A stretch of 64,000 nucleotides of DNA from Hyphomicrobiales bacterium (GCA_947455725.1 CANGPL010000001.1:61545-125544), one strand, 5' to 3'; positions 29,201 through 38,478 are shown, numbered from the stretch's first letter. A program made the numbers and translations. The notes: generated by a model not told the origin, from the sequence alone.

Positions 29201-32200
29201 GCATTGGCGACATCGACATTGTCGTTAATTACAACGGCTACGTTCAATAGTCTTTCGACGCTCCAAGTAGCGGCATTGGGTTCCGACCAGGTCAATGCGT
29301 TGACAACGACGCAGGCTAATAGCTTGATGTCGGATCAATTGAACGCTCTTTCTTCGACTGATATCAAAAATCTGTCATTGAAGAATATAGCCGCGCTCAC
29401 TACAACGGCCGTTAATGCACTCACTACGACTCTAAGTGCTATTTTGACATCCGGTCAGGTCAATGCATTGACCTCTGCCGAGGTCAACAGCCTTACGTCG
29501 GACCAGCTTGCAAGCTTCTCGACGGCGGTGGTCAATAATCTCAGCGCCACTCAGCTGAAATTGCTTACCTCTGCGCAGGCCGTAGGACTCCAGTCATCCC
29601 AAGTGGCTGCGTTGGCGACATCGACGATCGGTTCGATAACTACGACGGTTCTGAGTAATCTAGAGACGCTCCAAATCGCGGCATTGAACTCCGATCAGGT
29701 CAATGCATTGACGACGACACAGGCAAATAGCCTAACGTCCGATCAGGTCAACGCCCTTTCGACGACCGATATTAAGAACATGTCGGTTAAAAATATTGCT
29801 GCCATGACGACAACAGCTATTAAGGCGCTTACGACAAATCTCAGCGCTGTTCTGACGTCAACGCAGGTTAACGCCCTAACTTCGGATGAGGTTAACGGCT
29901 TGACGTCCGATCAAATCTCCAGCCTCTCAACTACAGTTGTCAATAATCTCAGCGCCACCCAGCTGAAATTGCTCACCTCGGAGCAGGCAGCAGGCCTCCA
30001 GTCCTCTCAGGTGGCGGCCTTAGCAACATCGACCATTGGTTCGATGACCACGACGACTCTGAGCAATCTCGCGACGCTCCAAGTCGCAGCATTGAACTCC
30101 GATCAGGTCAATGCGTTTACGACTGCACAGGCAAATAGTTTGACGTCGGATCAGGTCAATGCGCTCTCAACGACGGACGTTAAGAACATGTCTGTCAAAA
30201 ATATCGCAGCCCTGACGACAACAGCAATAAACGCTCTAGCGGCGAATTTGAGTGCCGTTCTGACATCGGCTCAAGTGAATGCTCTCACATCAGACGAAGT
30301 GAACAGCTTGACCTCGGATGAAGTGTCGAGCCTTTCGACAACGGTTGTTAATAACATCGGTGCGAACCAGCTGAAACTGCTGACCTCGGCACAAGCCGCT
30401 GGCCTTCAGTCTTCTCAAGTTGCTGCATTGGCGACATCAACCATCTTGTCGATGACGACTTCGGCGCTGAGCAGCCTTACGACACAACAGGTTGGTGCGT
30501 TGAATTCCAGCCAGCTTAATTTTTTAACAACGACGCAGGCGAATAGTCTTACGTCGGATCAAGTGAACGCGCTTTCGACAACCAGCCTCAAGAATTTGTC
30601 GCTCAAGAATATAGCAGCCCTAACGACGACGGCACTGAAGGCATTGACGACAAATCTGAGCGGAGTATTGACATCTGGGCAGGTAAACGCCCTGACATCC
30701 ACGCAGGTGAATAGCCTAACCTCCGATCAGGTGGCGAGCCTTTCAACCACCGCCGTCAATAATTTGTCGATTGCTCAACTTAAGCTTCTGAACTCAGTTC
30801 AAGCAGCCGGCTTACAGGCAAGTCAAATAACGGCCTTGTCGACGGCGACACTCTCTGCATTGACAACAGCGGTAACAACGAGCCTGACGACAGCTCAAGC
30901 GGATGCACTTACGTCAGATCAAATCAATGCGATGACGACGGCTCAGATCAATAGTCTGACTTCGGACGAGGTTAACACGCTATCGAGCATTGAAATCAAT
31001 AAGCTCTCATTGACTAATGTAGCGGCACTTACGACTACGGCGCTTCATGCACTCACCACAAATCTTTCGGCGGCACTGACGTCGGATCAGGTGAATGCGC
31101 TGACGTCCAAGGAAGTTCAGAGCCTAACCTCTGACGAGATTGCCAGCCTGTCGACAACGGTCGTTAACAATATGTCGGCCGATCAGCTTAAACTCTTGAG
31201 TTCGGTTCAGGTCGCCGGCTTACAGACGTCCCAAATTGCGGCGCTGTCGACATTGACGATTTCATCGTTGACAACTTCTGCCTTGAGCAATCTGACGACA
31301 ACGCAAGTTGCCACCTTTATGTCGGATCAGGTGAATGCCCTCTCGACGGCACAGATAAACAGCCTGACATCCGATGAGGTAAACGCGCTGAGTACGAACG
31401 ACATCAACAAACTGTCGTTGGCGAATGTGGCGGCTCTATCCACCACGGCGCTCCAGGCCTTGACGACTAATCTTTCCGCCGTCTTGACGTCGGCGCAAGT
31501 CAATGGACTGACTTCGAAGGAAGTGCAGAGCCTTACCTCTGACCAGCTTACGAGTCTTTCTACGACCGTCGTAAACAATTTGATGGCTGCGAAGCTAAAG
31601 CTCTTGAACTCGGTACAGGTGGCTGGTTTGCAGCCTGCGCAAATCACGGCTTTGTCGACATCGACCATTACGGCAATCACAACCGCGGCCTTGAGCAGCC
31701 TGTCCACGGGGCAAGTCGCCGCCTTCACGTCGGATCAAGTTAATGCTTTGACATCGGCTCAGGCTAAAAGCTTGACTTCGGATGAAGTGAATGCATTGAC
31801 AACCACCGCTTTGAGCAAATTGTCGACGACCAATATTGCTTACTTAACAACGACAGCCGTTAATGCCCTGTCGACCAGCCTGGCTGCTGTCCTGACGTCT
31901 GGACAGGTGAATGCACTCACCTCGGCAGAGGTGAAGGGGCTGACATCGGCACAGCTTAACGCGCTTACGACAACGGTGATTAATAATCTGACGACAACTC
32001 AGGTTGGATTGTTGACCTCGGTGCAAACCGCTGGGCTTAAAACCTCCCAGATCGTCGCTCTATCAACGGCCGATGTCGCTGCTTTGCAAACGAGTGTGAT
32101 CAGCAATCTGCTTACCTCGCAATTGGCATCCTTGACCTCTGTGCAGTCCGCTGCATTGACAACAAGCCAGATCATGGCGCTCACCTCGGATGAAATTAGC

Positions 32201-34198
32201 GTGATGGCGGCGACTTCGGTTGGCAATCTCTCCTCCGCTCAGCTCGGTGTATTGACATCGGTACAGGTGGCGGGCCTTCGGACAGATCAGATTGCTTCGC
32301 TTAAGACATCGAGCATTACCTCGCTGACGACGGATGCAATCGACGCCTTCACAACGGATCAGATCCACGCTTTGCAATCGAACCAGGCAATGCTGCTGAC
32401 CACGATTCAGATTAACTCGTTAAACTCTGATCAGGTGGCAGCACTGACGGCCTTATCGACGCAAACTATTTCGGCGCTGACCTCGCCCAATGTCTCGGCT
32501 CTGGCGTCGAGCGATCTTGCTGCTCTGGCTCCAAATCAGGTCGCGGCCTTTACAGCAGGTCAAATCTCGGCGCTGGCTTCTGATGCATTGATAGGTCTCC
32601 AGACCTCTGGATTAGCACAGTTAAATTCGACACAGATCGGTGCTTTAACCTCTGCCCAAGTTGGTGGGTTAACCAGCGCACAGCTTGCGGCGTTTACCGC
32701 ATCGAATGTGAAAGCGTTAACGACCAATGCGTTGAGCAGCTTCTCGACGACAACGATAGCGGGGTTAACCTCTGATCAAATAGCTACTTTGACGACAAGC
32801 CAAACCGCCGCATTAACTTCGGACGAAGTGGGCGCATTAACCACCTCGGCTATGGCCAATCTCAGCGCCAATCAGTTACGTGCTCTGGGATCCACCGTAA
32901 CGGGAATTAGTACTGCCCAGAGCAGTACGATGTTGGCCAGTCAAATCTCGGCCCTTACGTCATTGCAACTGACACAGATTTCGACATCCGCCATCACTGC
33001 TTTGACAACCACGGTTGTGAAGTCCTTGACCGCAGACCAGATCAAGAATCTGCTCACCAGTCAGATGGCTGCAATGACAACGGATCAGATCCGCGCCTTT
33101 ACATCCGGCCAGATATCTTCCTTCTCGACGGCAGATATCAGGGGTATGACTACGGATCAGGTTCAGGCCTTTACAAGTGTCCAAATTAACATGATGTCGA
33201 TTGCGCAATTGCAGGCGATGCGGACAGATGAGCTTGCGGCCTTGACGACCAGTAATTTGACCGTCATTTCACCCGGACGAATTGCCGGTCTCACGACCAC
33301 GGCACTTCAAGCCCTGACTACAACTCAAGTGGCAAGCTTTACGGGTAGCCAAATCTCGGCCCTTACAACAGCTCAGTCACGTACTTTGACGTCATCGCAA
33401 ATTGCAGTGATCTCATCGGCTCAATTGTCCTACATGAGCACGAAAGCGGTAGCGGCTTTGGATGCCACAAATCTTGCTTCATTAACGTCGTTGGCCGTCA
33501 AAGGATTGACAGCAACTCAGGTCAAGGCCTTGTCGACAAGCCAGCTGACAAGCCTATCGAATGACGCTCTTGGACAGATCTCGAGCGATCAGATCAGTGG
33601 ATTGACGACGGCTATGGTCAGGGCGCTCTCAGTAAGCCAGCTCCAGGTGATTGGAACATCAGCGATTAGCACGCTGTCGAAATCCCAGCTCCTGGCGCTA
33701 ACAACGACGCAGGCGGCGGCACTTTCAACCGGACAAATCAAGGCTTTGACGGCAACGCAGATTGGCTTCATTACGACGAGCGATATTCAAGCTCTGACGG
33801 TGGATCAGCTGGCAGCGCTGAATACAAAGCAACTAAATGCGATGCTTCCGTCGCAGCTTGGAGCATTACTGGGAAGTCAGATTGGATCAATGTCGATCGA
33901 CGCTCTGAATTCGCTGAGCGATACGGCTGTGGCCAAATTGTCGGCGAATCAGATCCAGGGCATGACAGTCGAACAGGCTTCCGGTTTGTCCAAGAGGTTC
34001 GTGACTGCGCTACTACCGAAGCAAATCAAGTCTCTCTTGCCGACACAGATTGCGGCTATGAGCGCAACCAATATCGCTTCGCTCCAGTTGACAACGCTGA
34101 AGCTCTTTACCGCCGATCAAGCTAAGGCTTTGAATAACGCTCAATTGGCGGCCCTTTCGTCGAACCAGGCGGCTCTGATCAAAGCGCTAATTGGTTGA
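26219..34198 (+). CDS. Giant octapeptide-repeat protein 3 (2659 aa)
   Basis: About 325 units of the same octapeptide as proteins 1 and 2, after MSLTLSGLAGYTPVGPYTP. The centre (29156-32011) is seven exact-length 136-residue super-repeats. The last 150 residues drift from consensus (LLPKQIKSLLPTQIAAMSAT) and end AALIKALIG. No signal peptide, transmembrane segment, calcium-binding nonapeptide or cysteine is visible. AGGAGG with ideal spacing precedes the ATG, so translation should be strong. It lies between repeat gene 2 and flagellin 3 with a TAAA-N15-GCCGT promoter candidate. If solenoidal, it would be tens of nanometres long or more. Export could be by the flagellar apparatus or a type I system; neither is shown by the sequence. 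Function unknown. Confidence 0.87.
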   Translation: MSLTLSGLAGYTPVGPYTPSNISQLSSATFATLTSTDIATIGTEQIQFLQPSQIAYLDSVQIQGITTAQAPNLSPADIAQLSSDQINNISTDVIGSLTAVQVQSLTTGQLSAMTTAAIAALTSVQLDAMNATQLQSIATNNMSALSTNALPTLNQDQLQAFTTDQVDGLSTDQLSALVASANFNISVTQLNALTTDSLQALGSPGAALLSPTQIAGLTTANLNALTSDQAAALNTRQVASLTTEQIQNIATSVLDNISTAAIPVLSASQVAAFTSDTVPTLTSAQFAVITAEEISNLTTSALSGLAQGHIANLLPSQLAGLTSDQISSLRTDQILALGSTAISNLTARQTAGLTSVQVPVLAALQIASFKPSQIQSFSSSVIQSLTQSQVSAITSDQLNSFLTTQLSAFTTDQVAGLTPATFGSIIPSQLAKFSSSQVNALTYNEMQQLNSAQAAALTSTQLANISSVQLRALTSAAFSGFTATQLSRLASSQFAVLTDGEFSVLTSAQLSGISTSDLSQISGTQIGLIATSVISALSTGQAAALSSDQTARFTNDQVLALNSKQISALTTSVTGSLTNAVIQALTSDQVKGLTSAQMNALSQSDFRFAALNTDQLGALSTYAVSGVQNSALGAITTAQFNALTTSSVSILSSAQLGALSADQAKGIATSEIAAISTGAINGLSVSAIGALDTTQAATLTSSQFNALSTDQIQGLTSTEISALTNTVVSSLTTKQINALTADNVAGLSTTQVAQLSATKISALTTSAVSGLTTSQVAALSSLQVNALSTSVFASFTSTEINSLTTTVIANLSSTQVATLSSDQASGLSTGQISVLSAVNTSKLTTAVVGSLTSDQVGTLSSSQVNSLNSAQMNSLTSTELTGLQTTAIANLTTDRVKLLTSAQVAGLGASQIGSFTPGLNVSALQTSVVANLTSTQLGGLTSSEVNALNSVQVASLTSVEISSLSTTVVKNLSGNQLKLLTSVQAGGLQTSQIAALATSTLSLITTATFNSLSTLQVAALGSDQVNALTTTQANSLMSDQLNALSSTDIKNLSLKNIAALTTTAVNALTTTLSAILTSGQVNALTSAEVNSLTSDQLASFSTAVVNNLSATQLKLLTSAQAVGLQSSQVAALATSTIGSITTTVLSNLETLQIAALNSDQVNALTTTQANSLTSDQVNALSTTDIKNMSVKNIAAMTTTAIKALTTNLSAVLTSTQVNALTSDEVNGLTSDQISSLSTTVVNNLSATQLKLLTSEQAAGLQSSQVAALATSTIGSMTTTTLSNLATLQVAALNSDQVNAFTTAQANSLTSDQVNALSTTDVKNMSVKNIAALTTTAINALAANLSAVLTSAQVNALTSDEVNSLTSDEVSSLSTTVVNNIGANQLKLLTSAQAAGLQSSQVAALATSTILSMTTSALSSLTTQQVGALNSSQLNFLTTTQANSLTSDQVNALSTTSLKNLSLKNIAALTTTALKALTTNLSGVLTSGQVNALTSTQVNSLTSDQVASLSTTAVNNLSIAQLKLLNSVQAAGLQASQITALSTATLSALTTAVTTSLTTAQADALTSDQINAMTTAQINSLTSDEVNTLSSIEINKLSLTNVAALTTTALHALTTNLSAALTSDQVNALTSKEVQSLTSDEIASLSTTVVNNMSADQLKLLSSVQVAGLQTSQIAALSTLTISSLTTSALSNLTTTQVATFMSDQVNALSTAQINSLTSDEVNALSTNDINKLSLANVAALSTTALQALTTNLSAVLTSAQVNGLTSKEVQSLTSDQLTSLSTTVVNNLMAAKLKLLNSVQVAGLQPAQITALSTSTITAITTAALSSLSTGQVAAFTSDQVNALTSAQAKSLTSDEVNALTTTALSKLSTTNIAYLTTTAVNALSTSLAAVLTSGQVNALTSAEVKGLTSAQLNALTTTVINNLTTTQVGLLTSVQTAGLKTSQIVALSTADVAALQTSVISNLLTSQLASLTSVQSAALTTSQIMALTSDEISVMAATSVGNLSSAQLGVLTSVQVAGLRTDQIASLKTSSITSLTTDAIDAFTTDQIHALQSNQAMLLTTIQINSLNSDQVAALTALSTQTISALTSPNVSALASSDLAALAPNQVAAFTAGQISALASDALIGLQTSGLAQLNSTQIGALTSAQVGGLTSAQLAAFTASNVKALTTNALSSFSTTTIAGLTSDQIATLTTSQTAALTSDEVGALTTSAMANLSANQLRALGSTVTGISTAQSSTMLASQISALTSLQLTQISTSAITALTTTVVKSLTADQIKNLLTSQMAAMTTDQIRAFTSGQISSFSTADIRGMTTDQVQAFTSVQINMMSIAQLQAMRTDELAALTTSNLTVISPGRIAGLTTTALQALTTTQVASFTGSQISALTTAQSRTLTSSQIAVISSAQLSYMSTKAVAALDATNLASLTSLAVKGLTATQVKALSTSQLTSLSNDALGQISSDQISGLTTAMVRALSVSQLQVIGTSAISTLSKSQLLALTTTQAAALSTGQIKALTATQIGFITTSDIQALTVDQLAALNTKQLNAMLPSQLGALLGSQIGSMSIDALNSLSDTAVAKLSANQIQGMTVEQASGLSKRFVTALLPKQIKSLLPTQIAAMSATNIASLQLTTLKLFTADQAKALNNAQLAALSSNQAALIKALIG
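29156..32011 (+). repeat. Seven tandem units of exactly 408 bp (17 octapeptides) in repeat gene 3
   Basis: The conserved LTSDQVNALS/T marker recurs with its Leu codon at 29324, 29732, 30140, 30548, 30956, 31364 and 31772, each 408 bases apart, and KLLTSxQ recurs at the edges (29156, 29564 ... 32012). No indel separates the units. Synonymous codons vary widely between units, so the length is kept while the DNA has diverged. A shortened relative (243 bases) precedes the array. Confidence 0.88.
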
Positions 34199-34216
34199 TC
34201 AGACGCTCACTTTATC

Positions 34217-34243
34217 CCTGGGCATCCCTTGCGGGTGCCCAGG
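34217..34243 (+). terminator. Terminator after octapeptide-repeat gene 3
   Basis: CCTGGGCA (34217-34224) and TGCCCAGG (34236-34243) form a perfect stem, with CCC and GGG able to extend it inward. It is 18 bases past the stop. A CCCCTTT tract follows. Confidence 0.65.
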
Positions 34244-34460
34244 CGACCCCTTTACCATGGTGGGAAGCGGCACAACGGTCGCATTCCTCATTAGCACTGT
34301 CAAAAAGCCGTTTGACCTCCCTTTCTCAGTTCGCTTCATCGTTAAATCCTTGGCATATTTTTTGTTGAATAGGGCAGGCATGCGGTGCTTAAGCCCTAGT
34401 TGGATGCCGAAGATAGGCTCTAACCTCTTGTAATTTAATATTTTTTTGACACGTAATTTC

Positions 34461-34476
34461 TGGCACGAAAGTTGCT
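34461..34476 (+). promoter_or_regulatory. Sigma-54-type promoter of flagellin 3
   Basis: TGGCACGAAAGTTGCT is a full match to the TGGCAC-N5-TTGCT consensus. The predicted transcription start is near 34487, about 32 bases before the ATG. Confidence 0.88.
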
Positions 34477-34518
34477 GACATAGCCCACTAGGTACACTTG
34501 GACCTTTTGGAGGCTATG

Positions 34519-35376
34519 ATGACTGTAATTAATACGAACGTAACGTCGCTCTTCGCCCAGCGGTCGTTGAACTCAAACAATGTCGATCTTCAGCATACGA
34601 TGCAGGAGCTCTCGACCGGTAAGCGCATTAATACCGCTGCCGACGACGCTGCGGGCTTGGCGATCTCCTCGCGCATGACGTCGCAGATCAACGGCCTCAA
34701 TCAGGCTGTGCGAAATGCGAATGACGGCATATCCATGCTGCGTACGGCAGAAGGCGCGACCAACACCATCACCAACATGCTTCAGCGCATGCGTGAACTC
34801 GCGATCCAGGCTTCGAACGGCACCTATGGTTCGAGCGACGTAAAGTCGATGGACACTGAATATCAGCAGCTTTATTCGGAAATTAAGCGTGTTGCCAATA
34901 CGACAGCTTGGAACGGCATGAACCTGCTCGACGGTACATTCAGCGGCGGCGTAGGCTTCATGGTCAGCGAAGTTGCGGGCGCAAATTCCCACATTTCGGC
35001 GTCGGTAGCGAGCTTCGACTTCACGGCTGGTGCAACGAACGCACTCGTTGAAGGCTTTGGCGCTCTTAGTGGCTCGTATGTTTCCGCTCGCTCCGCCGAT
35101 GCTCTTCTTGGGAAAATCTCTACGGCAATCAGCGGCATCAACACGATGCGTTCTAATTTGGGTGCGACGATCAATCGTTTGCAGTTCACCGTTGACAATC
35201 TAACCAACGTATCGACGAACCTGTCGGCTTCGCGCAGTCAGATCGAAGATGTTGATTATTCGCAGGCAACCGCTCAGCTCGCCAAGAACAACGTGATCCA
35301 GCAGGCAGCAACCGCCATGCTCGCACAGGCTAACCAGTCGCCACAGTCGGTTCTGCAGCTCCTGAAGCAGGGTTAA
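34519..35376 (+). CDS. Flagellin 3
   Basis: 285 residues from [11 protein letters not shown]. Two ATGs are adjacent (34516 and 34519); the second has the better spacing (6 bases) from GGAGG and aligns with the other flagellins. It has [20 protein letters not shown] and the C-terminus [16 protein letters not shown]. It is nearest to flagellin 1. It has the best sigma-54-type promoter in the window, so it may be the major or the hook-proximal filament subunit (inference). A glycosyltransferase gene follows after 27 bases with no terminator between them, so read-through is likely. Confidence 0.95.
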   Translation: MTVINTNVTSLFAQRSLNSNNVDLQHTMQELSTGKRINTAADDAAGLAISSRMTSQINGLNQAVRNANDGISMLRTAEGATNTITNMLQRMRELAIQASNGTYGSSDVKSMDTEYQQLYSEIKRVANTTAWNGMNLLDGTFSGGVGFMVSEVAGANSHISASVASFDFTAGATNALVEGFGALSGSYVSARSADALLGKISTAISGINTMRSNLGATINRLQFTVDNLTNVSTNLSASRSQIEDVDYSQATAQLAKNNVIQQAATAMLAQANQSPQSVLQLLKQG

Positions 35377-35403
35377 CGGGTTAATCAGCCTGGAAACGTC
35401 TAA

Positions 35404-36384
35404 ATGGCTAAGTTAGTGTCCGTCATCATTCCAACTTATAACCGGCTTACGGTTATAAGGGCGATCGAATCGCTGCGTCAGCAGACGCTTGGGATGGAGC
35501 AGATAAGAGTTATCGTCATCGACGATAATTCGGATGCGAGCTATTATAACGCGTTGAAAGATCACGTTGGTAAACAACACGACTCGATCGAACTCTATAA
35601 AAACGTGTTCAACACGGGTCCGGGTTATTGTCGAAACCAGTTTTTGAAAAACTGTTCCGAAAAATATATCTATTTCTTAGACAGTGACGACTGCCTATCG
35701 GAAAGCGCGCTCGAACGAATGGTCGGTTGCGCTGAAAATACCGAATCAGACGTTGTCGTGGTGAAAAGAAAATATTTTAACGGCAAAGTTCCTTTTCAAA
35801 ATGTCTTCGATAAGAATTACCTCGGCGTGTCTCTTTATGAAACAAATGCGTTTCAAACATTGGGCGCAGGTGGCAAACTCGTAAGGTCAAGCCTTATTGT
35901 AAACAATGATATCAGGTTCGCCGAATCTAGACGGTGGGGTGAAGATCAGCCCTTTATGGCTAAAGCCTACCTCCTAGCAAAACGAATATCGGTATTGTCC
36001 GACGACGATTATTTGCTGCTGGATACAGATGAAATAAGCTTATCGACGAGCAATAAAAAACTATCGAATTATATCGAAACGGCTATCGAAGTTATCGAGA
36101 TCATCGATAAATTTGGTGTGATGAATAATGATATCATACCGCTTAAAATGCGGGTATTTCGAGAACATATCCTATTCTTTATGGCAAATGTTCTACTGTC
36201 GAATACCGGTCTGGATCGGGTTAGTCTTAACCTGATTAATTCGATCATGAATACAAAGTTTAAATTCATGAATGAAAGCCATTATCGTCACTATACAAAT
36301 GATAATGAGAAAAATATCATGAAAAGTTTCTACTTTAATTTATTGGCGTCTGGCATTACGCCGCAATTTCATTTTGCATTATGA
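35404..36384 (+). CDS. Family 2 glycosyltransferase
   Basis: 326 residues. The GT-A domain begins LVSVIIPTYNRLTVIRAIES, has VIDDNSD at 38-44 and the metal/nucleotide-binding DSDD at 93-96, and GEDQPFMAKAY near 180 as the likely acceptor-side acidic motif. Inverting transfer from a nucleotide sugar is expected. It follows flagellin 3 closely and overlaps the next gene by 4 bases, so these probably form one transcript. Acceptor unknown; flagellin or a surface glycan. Confidence 0.88.
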   Translation: MAKLVSVIIPTYNRLTVIRAIESLRQQTLGMEQIRVIVIDDNSDASYYNALKDHVGKQHDSIELYKNVFNTGPGYCRNQFLKNCSEKYIYFLDSDDCLSESALERMVGCAENTESDVVVVKRKYFNGKVPFQNVFDKNYLGVSLYETNAFQTLGAGGKLVRSSLIVNNDIRFAESRRWGEDQPFMAKAYLLAKRISVLSDDDYLLLDTDEISLSTSNKKLSNYIETAIEVIEIIDKFGVMNNDIIPLKMRVFREHILFFMANVLLSNTGLDRVSLNLINSIMNTKFKFMNESHYRHYTNDNEKNIMKSFYFNLLASGITPQFHFAL

Positions 36385-37592
36385 CACGTTCACAAATAAT
36401 CATTTATTGCGATGGCGGTTTGGGAAACAGGCTTAATGCTCTGCTGTCAGGTATGGCAATTGTTCATTTTTTCAAACTCGATTACATTATTCACTGGCCC
36501 GTTAATCAATGGTGTGCCGCCGAATATTCCGATATCTTTAACGCTGATGCCAATGTCAGCACCGAATCATTGACAAGCTTAAAGGGACAGCTGAGTGATC
36601 ACGTCATGCTTCTTCATGATAGCATAGCGTCCGACACATTAAGTGTGCCGTTCGCTTCGGCCTATGACTATCATTCGCTTGATGACTTTAATGAGAAAAT
36701 CCTTAAATCGGGAAAATCTCTTTTCTTTTATCCAGCTCTCGTGCCGCAATGGATACCCGAAGCGCTCATCCATGCCCAGATGGCGGGCCTTTCCTTTACA
36801 CCCTACATTACGTCGGAAGTTGAAACCTTTATCCGCTCCACGCTCAAGAGACCCTTTCATGGCCTGCATCTGCGGCGTACGGACTTAAATATCGGTTTAA
36901 CCGATTTGGAAGTATTCAAAATCGCTCAAGGCAAGTCCGATTGTACCTTCTTTGTTTGTTCTGACGATCCCCAAGCAGAACGGTTAGCCAGCGGTCATCC
37001 CAATGTCTTTTCGCGATCGAAGTCTTCCTATGTACAAAAGAAGCGGGATGGTGATGATTGGCTCGCTTTCTCGAAAGACGAGGACGGGCGATCCTATCAC
37101 GGTAACATAAAGCGTGATAAGGCATCCGTAATCGATGGCGCCATCGATATGCTTATCCTTGCCCACTCTCAAATTGTAGGCTTTTCCGGTTCCACTTTTC
37201 AGACCATGGCCAGAAACCTTGGCCAATATTGGTCGAAATTAAATTGGGAAAAGCCGGAAGCATTGGAAGTCTTTCCAATGCGCGAAATTCAAAGACAAAT
37301 CGAACATGGGCTTTTACCAATTCGTAGCCTCATTCATATTGCAAATATTTGGTATTCGGACCGTGCCAATTCACTGCCTAACCAACTCGTCACGAAGATG
37401 TTAAATGGTCTTAAGGGTGATGATTATTTGCAATTACTATTCGCTCTTGCTCAATTCGCGGACCGAGATGAGAACTTTCGATTAGCGCAACTATATTTGG
37501 AAGAAATACTAAAACATTCGCCTCAGTTAGCCGATCCGGTACGAATGCTTGAAAATATTTCTAGGAAATTAAGTGGATCGGAATCCCGGTAA
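36381..37592 (+). CDS. NodZ/O-fucosyltransferase-like glycosyltransferase
   Basis: 403 residues. The start IIIYCDGGLGNRLNALLSGM carries the GGLGNR motif seen in fucosyltransferase-type enzymes. HLRRTD at 163-168 corresponds to the basic donor-binding H-x-R-R-x-D motif, and GFSGSTFQTMA at 267-277 to the third motif of the NodZ/GT23/O-fucosyltransferase group. The C-terminal 80 residues look TPR-like (FRLAQLYLEEILKHSPQLAD). The donor may be GDP-fucose or a related deoxysugar nucleotide; I cannot tell. It overlaps the preceding GT2 gene by ATGA. Confidence 0.6.
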   Translation: MTRSQIIIYCDGGLGNRLNALLSGMAIVHFFKLDYIIHWPVNQWCAAEYSDIFNADANVSTESLTSLKGQLSDHVMLLHDSIASDTLSVPFASAYDYHSLDDFNEKILKSGKSLFFYPALVPQWIPEALIHAQMAGLSFTPYITSEVETFIRSTLKRPFHGLHLRRTDLNIGLTDLEVFKIAQGKSDCTFFVCSDDPQAERLASGHPNVFSRSKSSYVQKKRDGDDWLAFSKDEDGRSYHGNIKRDKASVIDGAIDMLILAHSQIVGFSGSTFQTMARNLGQYWSKLNWEKPEALEVFPMREIQRQIEHGLLPIRSLIHIANIWYSDRANSLPNQLVTKMLNGLKGDDYLQLLFALAQFADRDENFRLAQLYLEEILKHSPQLADPVRMLENISRKLSGSESR

Positions 37593-37685
37593 CCGCAGAG
37601 ACACTTAAGCGCCTTCGCTCAATGGCTTGTCGCTTTCATGTTTACGGACACTATAGGTATAGGCTGCCAATTTGGAGAACACACG

Positions 37686-38471
37686 ATGACACAGCCCAAT
37701 ATGCGTTATGAAATGATGGAAAAGGGCATATTCATCGATCCGATGATCAATATGCAGCGGATTGGCAACCTCGTTCGTCAACTACGTCCTGTTAAGACAG
37801 AGCACGAATTAATTAGGATCGGTGCCGATGCGGATGGTGGCTATTTAGTGCCGAACGACCTATCGGGCCTAAAAGCATGTTTCTCCCCAGGCGTGGACAA
37901 TATTGCGAGTTTTGAGCAACATATGCATTCATTGGGCGTGGACTCTCACCTCGCCGATTACTCTGTAGATGAAGTGCCGCAAGGTACTATCGTTAAGTCG
38001 TTCATTCGAAAGTTCTTAGGCGCAAATTCTATTGCTGAATTCATTTCTCTGGATGATTGGGTGAATGAATCCGAGCCGACGGCAAAGACAGACGACTTAA
38101 TATTGCAAATGGATATTGAGGGTGGTGAATACGATACGTTATTGGCGTGTTCGAAAGAAACGCTCGACAAATTTCGTATCATGGTGATTGAGTTTCATTC
38201 GACCGAGACCTGGAGCCAAGGCGATTTCTTCAAAATTGTCGAATCTACGTTCCAGAAATTGCTGCTAACGCATGCCATCGTTCACCTTCACCCCAATAAC
38301 GCGGTAGGTATTGTCAATATGAATGGATTTCTGGCGCCCCGCGTGTTTGAAATTACAATGATCAAGCGGACGCGCGCCCGGATACAAGGATTCGCGGAAT
38401 TGCCGCATCCCTTGGACCGCGGAAATATCAGTCATCTTCCCGATTTGCAATTGCCTGAGAGCTGGAGATAA
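37686..38471 (+). CDS. FkbM-like methyltransferase
   Basis: 261 residues from ATG at 37686, which follows GGAG; the frame opens at 37638 without a ribosome site. The segment LILQMDIEGGEYDTLLA at about 135-151 matches the FkbM-type motif DIEG-x-E, and IRIGADADGGYLVPND near residue 45 is the glycine-rich region found in one branch of these proteins. It probably O-methylates a sugar. It is convergent with another FkbM gene, with a perfect inverted repeat between them. Confidence 0.72.
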   Translation: MTQPNMRYEMMEKGIFIDPMINMQRIGNLVRQLRPVKTEHELIRIGADADGGYLVPNDLSGLKACFSPGVDNIASFEQHMHSLGVDSHLADYSVDEVPQGTIVKSFIRKFLGANSIAEFISLDDWVNESEPTAKTDDLILQMDIEGGEYDTLLACSKETLDKFRIMVIEFHSTETWSQGDFFKIVESTFQKLLLTHAIVHLHPNNAVGIVNMNGFLAPRVFEITMIKRTRARIQGFAELPHPLDRGNISHLPDLQLPESWR

Positions 38472-38478
38472 GGCGAAC

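Larger units (their letters stand above)
34199..34518. other. Intergenic region between repeat gene 3 and flagellin 3 (320 bp)
   Basis: Holds the terminator at 34217, an AT-rich stretch with a T7 run near 34440, and the sigma-54-type promoter at 34461. An 80-codon frame from 34191 is not convincing as a gene. Confidence 0.55.

Noticed and set aside
14165..34198. CRISPR array or satellite DNA
   Set aside because: The period of 24 bases is codon-based, units diverge at synonymous sites and there are no constant repeats with unique spacers.
14165..34198. Pentapeptide-repeat or RTX toxin family
   Set aside because: The period is eight residues, not five, and no GGxGxDxUx motifs are present.
34191..34433. 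80-codon open frame overlapping the end of repeat gene 3
   Set aside because: Crosses the terminator hairpin and has no domain; probably chance.
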